Shown: positions 6,240 through 7,959 of the stretch, in pieces
Numbering within the stretch: the stretch's first letter is position 1
How the letters are laid out: each line of letters begins with the position of its first letter
Source of the DNA: Gammaproteobacteria bacterium
GTDB lineage: Bacteria; Pseudomonadota; Gammaproteobacteria; Immundisolibacterales; Immundisolibacteraceae
Length of the DNA stretch: 7,959 bases
Assembly: GCA_003645395.1 (NCBI GenBank)
Contig: QNFC01000067.1
Span: 1 to 7,959, forward strand
Reading direction: 5' to 3'
Translations under genes and position numbers: made by a program
The notes under the pieces: generated by a model
Seen by the model: only the letters and a program-made list of their open reading frames with translations
The model's database searches: none
Told to the model about the DNA's origin: nothing

Positions 6240-6839
6240 ATGACAGAAAACCCTAAACCGAAGCAGCGCCTCGTGGGCGTGATCGTCCTGTTAGCACTCG
6301 CGGTGATATTGCTGCCCGTGCTGGTCGACTATCAGCGCGAGCCCGATCATGCAGCTGAGCCAGTGATTGCTCCGCCAGCGCCGACTTATCACGATTATCA
6401 GTCACGTGTGGTGCCGATTGATGTTGCCCCAGCAGCGGTAGATAAGCCTGATCAGGGTGAGGTTTCTCGTGAGGATGTGAGTCTCGCAGAGCCCGTGGCC
6501 GCCAGTTCAGTCGAGCGAAAAGCGACCATTCCAGTCGCCCGTTTACCGGAGAAGCCGCCTTCCACGGAGCAGGCTAAAACAACACCGCCCGCTCGGCAAT
6601 TCGACAAAGGCTGGGTGGTGCAAGTGGGTAGTTTTAGCAATGCTGGCAGTGCCAGAAAAGTAAAATCGACGTTGCTGGGTTTAGGTTTTGATGTATTTAT
6701 CGAACCGGTCAAGACGCCCTCGGGGGTGCTGCAGCGGGTGCGTATCGGGCCTGAATTTCAACGCGAGGATGCTGAAGCGCTCCAGCAGAAATTACAAAAA
6801 TCCACTCAATTTAAAGGGGTGGTTTTGATGTTCCCCTGA
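6240..6839 (+). CDS. dedD: SPOR-domain cell division protein, DedD-like
   Basis: The 199-residue protein has the DedD plan: a short basic cytoplasmic N-terminus (MTENPKPKQR), one membrane segment at about 11-29 (LVGVIVLLALAVILLPVLV), a Pro/Ala/Glu-rich disordered periplasmic linker (about 31-120) and a C-terminal SPOR domain at about 124-198. The SPOR domain shows WVVQVGSF (125-132), the conserved GFDVFIEP (149-156) and RVRIGP (166-171). SPOR domains bind glycan strands lacking stem peptides at the septum; DedD in E. coli is a non-essential division protein that promotes septal peptidoglycan synthesis. The single N-terminal anchor suggests an inner-membrane, periplasm-facing protein. ATG 6240 has a purine-rich GAAGAG at 6233-6238; an in-frame TAA at 6219-6221 bars a much longer form. 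The location between folC and cvpA is the classic dedD position. The linker is poorly conserved by nature, so the name rests on layout and context. Confidence 0.88.
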   Translation: MTENPKPKQRLVGVIVLLALAVILLPVLVDYQREPDHAAEPVIAPPAPTYHDYQSRVVPIDVAPAAVDKPDQGEVSREDVSLAEPVAASSVERKATIPVARLPEKPPSTEQAKTTPPARQFDKGWVVQVGSFSNAGSARKVKSTLLGLGFDVFIEPVKTPSGVLQRVRIGPEFQREDAEALQQKLQKSTQFKGVVLMFP

Positions 6840-6950
6840 TTTAATGCCGCCTGCAAAAAAATATATCCAGTGGTTTTGAAAAAAGGGTTAGCTAGCTACT
6901 GAATGGCTGTGTAACCAGTCGGCGGCGAAATTATTAAAATCCTTTGAAGC

Positions 6951-6954
6951 AGGA
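6951..6954 (+). promoter_or_regulatory. Ribosome binding site of cvpA, bearing on its start
   Basis: AGGA, within GAAGCAGGA, directly abuts ATG 6955, leaving no spacer. The same motif stands 6 nt before the in-frame TTG at 6961-6963, a normal distance. This makes the TTG a serious alternative start, two residues shorter. Confidence 0.45.
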
Positions 6955-7458
6955 ATGATTTTGAGTTTATTAGACGTAGCGATAATAATTTTAGTGCTGG
7001 TTTCTACCGGAGTGGGCTGGCTACGGGGGGCGTTGAGAGAGCTGTTTTCATTGGTTTCATGGCTGGTGGCCGGGTGGGTTGCTTATACCTTTCGGGGCGC
7101 GGCAGGGGAGTTGCTACAGAACTGGATTCCAGATCCTACTCTGCAGCAAGTTGTCGGTGGTGTGGTTCTGTTTGTGGCAACAGTTCTGGTGTTAAGTCTG
7201 TTGGGAACCCTGACTGCACTAATGGTTGAAAAAGCAGGCATGCGCGGCGCCGATCGTTCATTGGGGTTAGTGTTTGGTGCTGTCAGGGGGCTGGTATTGG
7301 CTGCTGGCATGGTGCTGCTATTGGGTGCGGCAGGATTTGATCAACAACTCTGGTGGCAGAATTCGTTGCTGGTCGGCCCGTTGGAAGGCCCGGCAGGTGT
7401 TATCGAGCAGTTGATTAAAACTCTTGTCGATCAGTTTAATAGCACTCAGCCAGCTTGA
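6955..7458 (+). CDS. cvpA: CvpA family inner-membrane protein
   Basis: The 167-residue product is the size of E. coli CvpA (162). It is strongly hydrophobic, with about four membrane segments near residues 4-22, 30-47, 65-90 and 104-126. Family features are the N-terminal LDVAIIILVLVS stretch, the WLRGALRELFSLVSWLVAGW block (23-42) and GADRSLGLVFGAVRG (98-112), which matches the family G-x-DR-x-LG-x-x-FG-x-x-RG pattern. CvpA was first named for a role in colicin V production; later work links it to envelope integrity and bile salt tolerance in enteric bacteria. Its molecular function remains unsettled. It sits directly before purF, as in E. coli, where the two share an operon; the gap here is 51 bp. 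The start may be ATG 6955 or TTG 6961: the AGGA at 6951-6954 is spaced better for the TTG. Confidence 0.93.
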   Translation: MILSLLDVAIIILVLVSTGVGWLRGALRELFSLVSWLVAGWVAYTFRGAAGELLQNWIPDPTLQQVVGGVVLFVATVLVLSLLGTLTALMVEKAGMRGADRSLGLVFGAVRGLVLAAGMVLLLGAAGFDQQLWWQNSLLVGPLEGPAGVIEQLIKTLVDQFNSTQPA

Positions 7459-7509
7459 GCCGACTCGGTTTGCTGTCCCGTCTAATCTAAACAAAGGGAA
7501 TAGAGTCCA

Positions 7510-7959
7510 GTGTGTGGAATTATCGGTATCGTCTCTGATGCTCCGGTTAATGAGCCGCTTTTTGAGGGTTTGACCGTGCTCCAGCATCGTGGGCAGGACG
7601 CTGCTGGCATCGCCACAGCCGATAGTAGTCGCCTGTACATGCGCAAAAGTAACGGCCTGGTGCGAGATGTCTTTCGGGCGCGTCACCTCACCAAGCTAAT
7701 GGGTAATATGGGAATCGGCCATGTTCGCTACCCCACTGCTGGTAGCTCTTCGTTGGCTGAGGCTCAGCCCCTTTACGTTAACTCTCCCTATGGGATAGCG
7801 TTGGGCCACAACGGTAACCTGACTAATACTCAGCAACTGCGCGAGCAATTGGAGTCAGGCGAACTTCGTCACCTGAATACGGATTCTGACTCCGAGGTGT
7901 TGTTGAACGTACTTGCCGGTGAGCTCCATAAAGAGGGGCAGCCGCGGATAAGCCATGAT
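7510..7959 (+). CDS. purF: Amidophosphoribosyltransferase PurF, N-terminal part (3' end outside window)
   Basis: PurF makes 5-phosphoribosylamine from PRPP and glutamine, the committed step of purine synthesis. The 150 codons visible cover most of the N-terminal Ntn-type glutaminase domain. The GTG start is followed at once by Cys2, which becomes the N-terminal nucleophile after removal of Met (MCGIIGIV). Other glutaminase landmarks are LQHRGQDAAGI (24-34), the glutamine-binding Arg73 in GHVRYPTAGSSS and the oxyanion residues Asn101-Gly102 in GHNGNLTN; TDSDSEVLLN follows near 124-133. The start is fixed by the need for Cys next to the initiator. A ribosome binding site AAGGGA is at 7494-7499, ten nt upstream. 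The frame is open to the window edge, so the phosphoribosyltransferase domain is not seen. It follows cvpA, with which it is probably co-transcribed. Confidence 0.97.
   Translation, partial: MCGIIGIVSDAPVNEPLFEGLTVLQHRGQDAAGIATADSSRLYMRKSNGLVRDVFRARHLTKLMGNMGIGHVRYPTAGSSSLAEAQPLYVNSPYGIALGHNGNLTNTQQLREQLESGELRHLNTDSDSEVLLNVLAGELHKEGQPRISHD

Noticed and set aside
6815..6837. AGGGG/CCCCT hairpin at the end of dedD as terminator
   Set aside because: The 5-bp stem encloses a 13-nt loop, lies within the coding end and has no T-run after it.

Overview
The window reads as a gammaproteobacterial chromosome segment of moderate GC, probably from the broad Pseudomonadales/Cellvibrionales-type lineages. 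This rests on a recognisable housekeeping gene order and on protein resemblance to Pseudomonas and E. coli homologues recalled from memory; no search was possible. All genes are on the + strand, closely packed, with no mobile element, tRNA, rRNA, CRISPR array or sign of recent transfer.

Layout: positions 1-218 hold the C-terminal end of a FimV-like protein. A 240-bp gap follows, with a weak terminator candidate and a GC-rich hairpin just before truA. From 459 to 4800 runs a tightly coupled block: truA (tRNA pseudouridine synthase), trpF, trpB and trpA (three late tryptophan-pathway proteins) and accD (acetyl-CoA carboxylase beta subunit). Neighbours here overlap or lie 3 bp apart, which points to one transcript and translational coupling. 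After a 95-bp gap comes folC (folylpolyglutamate/dihydrofolate synthase). A 75-bp gap with a perfect inverted repeat leads to a dedD-like SPOR-domain cell-division gene. A 115-bp gap leads to cvpA, and a 51-bp gap to purF, which runs off the right edge.

Together the genes link tRNA modification, tryptophan synthesis, the first step of fatty acid synthesis, folate polyglutamylation, septal cell-wall processes and the committed step of purine synthesis. The accD-folC-dedD-cvpA-purF order is a long-known conserved string in gammaproteobacteria, and fimV-truA-trpF upstream matches the Pseudomonas arrangement. The main local difference is that trpB and trpA sit directly between trpF and accD; in Pseudomonas aeruginosa trpBA is elsewhere.

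I found no convincing undescribed system. The points worth a second look are small: alternative start codons (trpF, folC, cvpA), non-coding hairpins and inverted repeats, a few substitutions at usually conserved positions, and a short FolC C-terminus.
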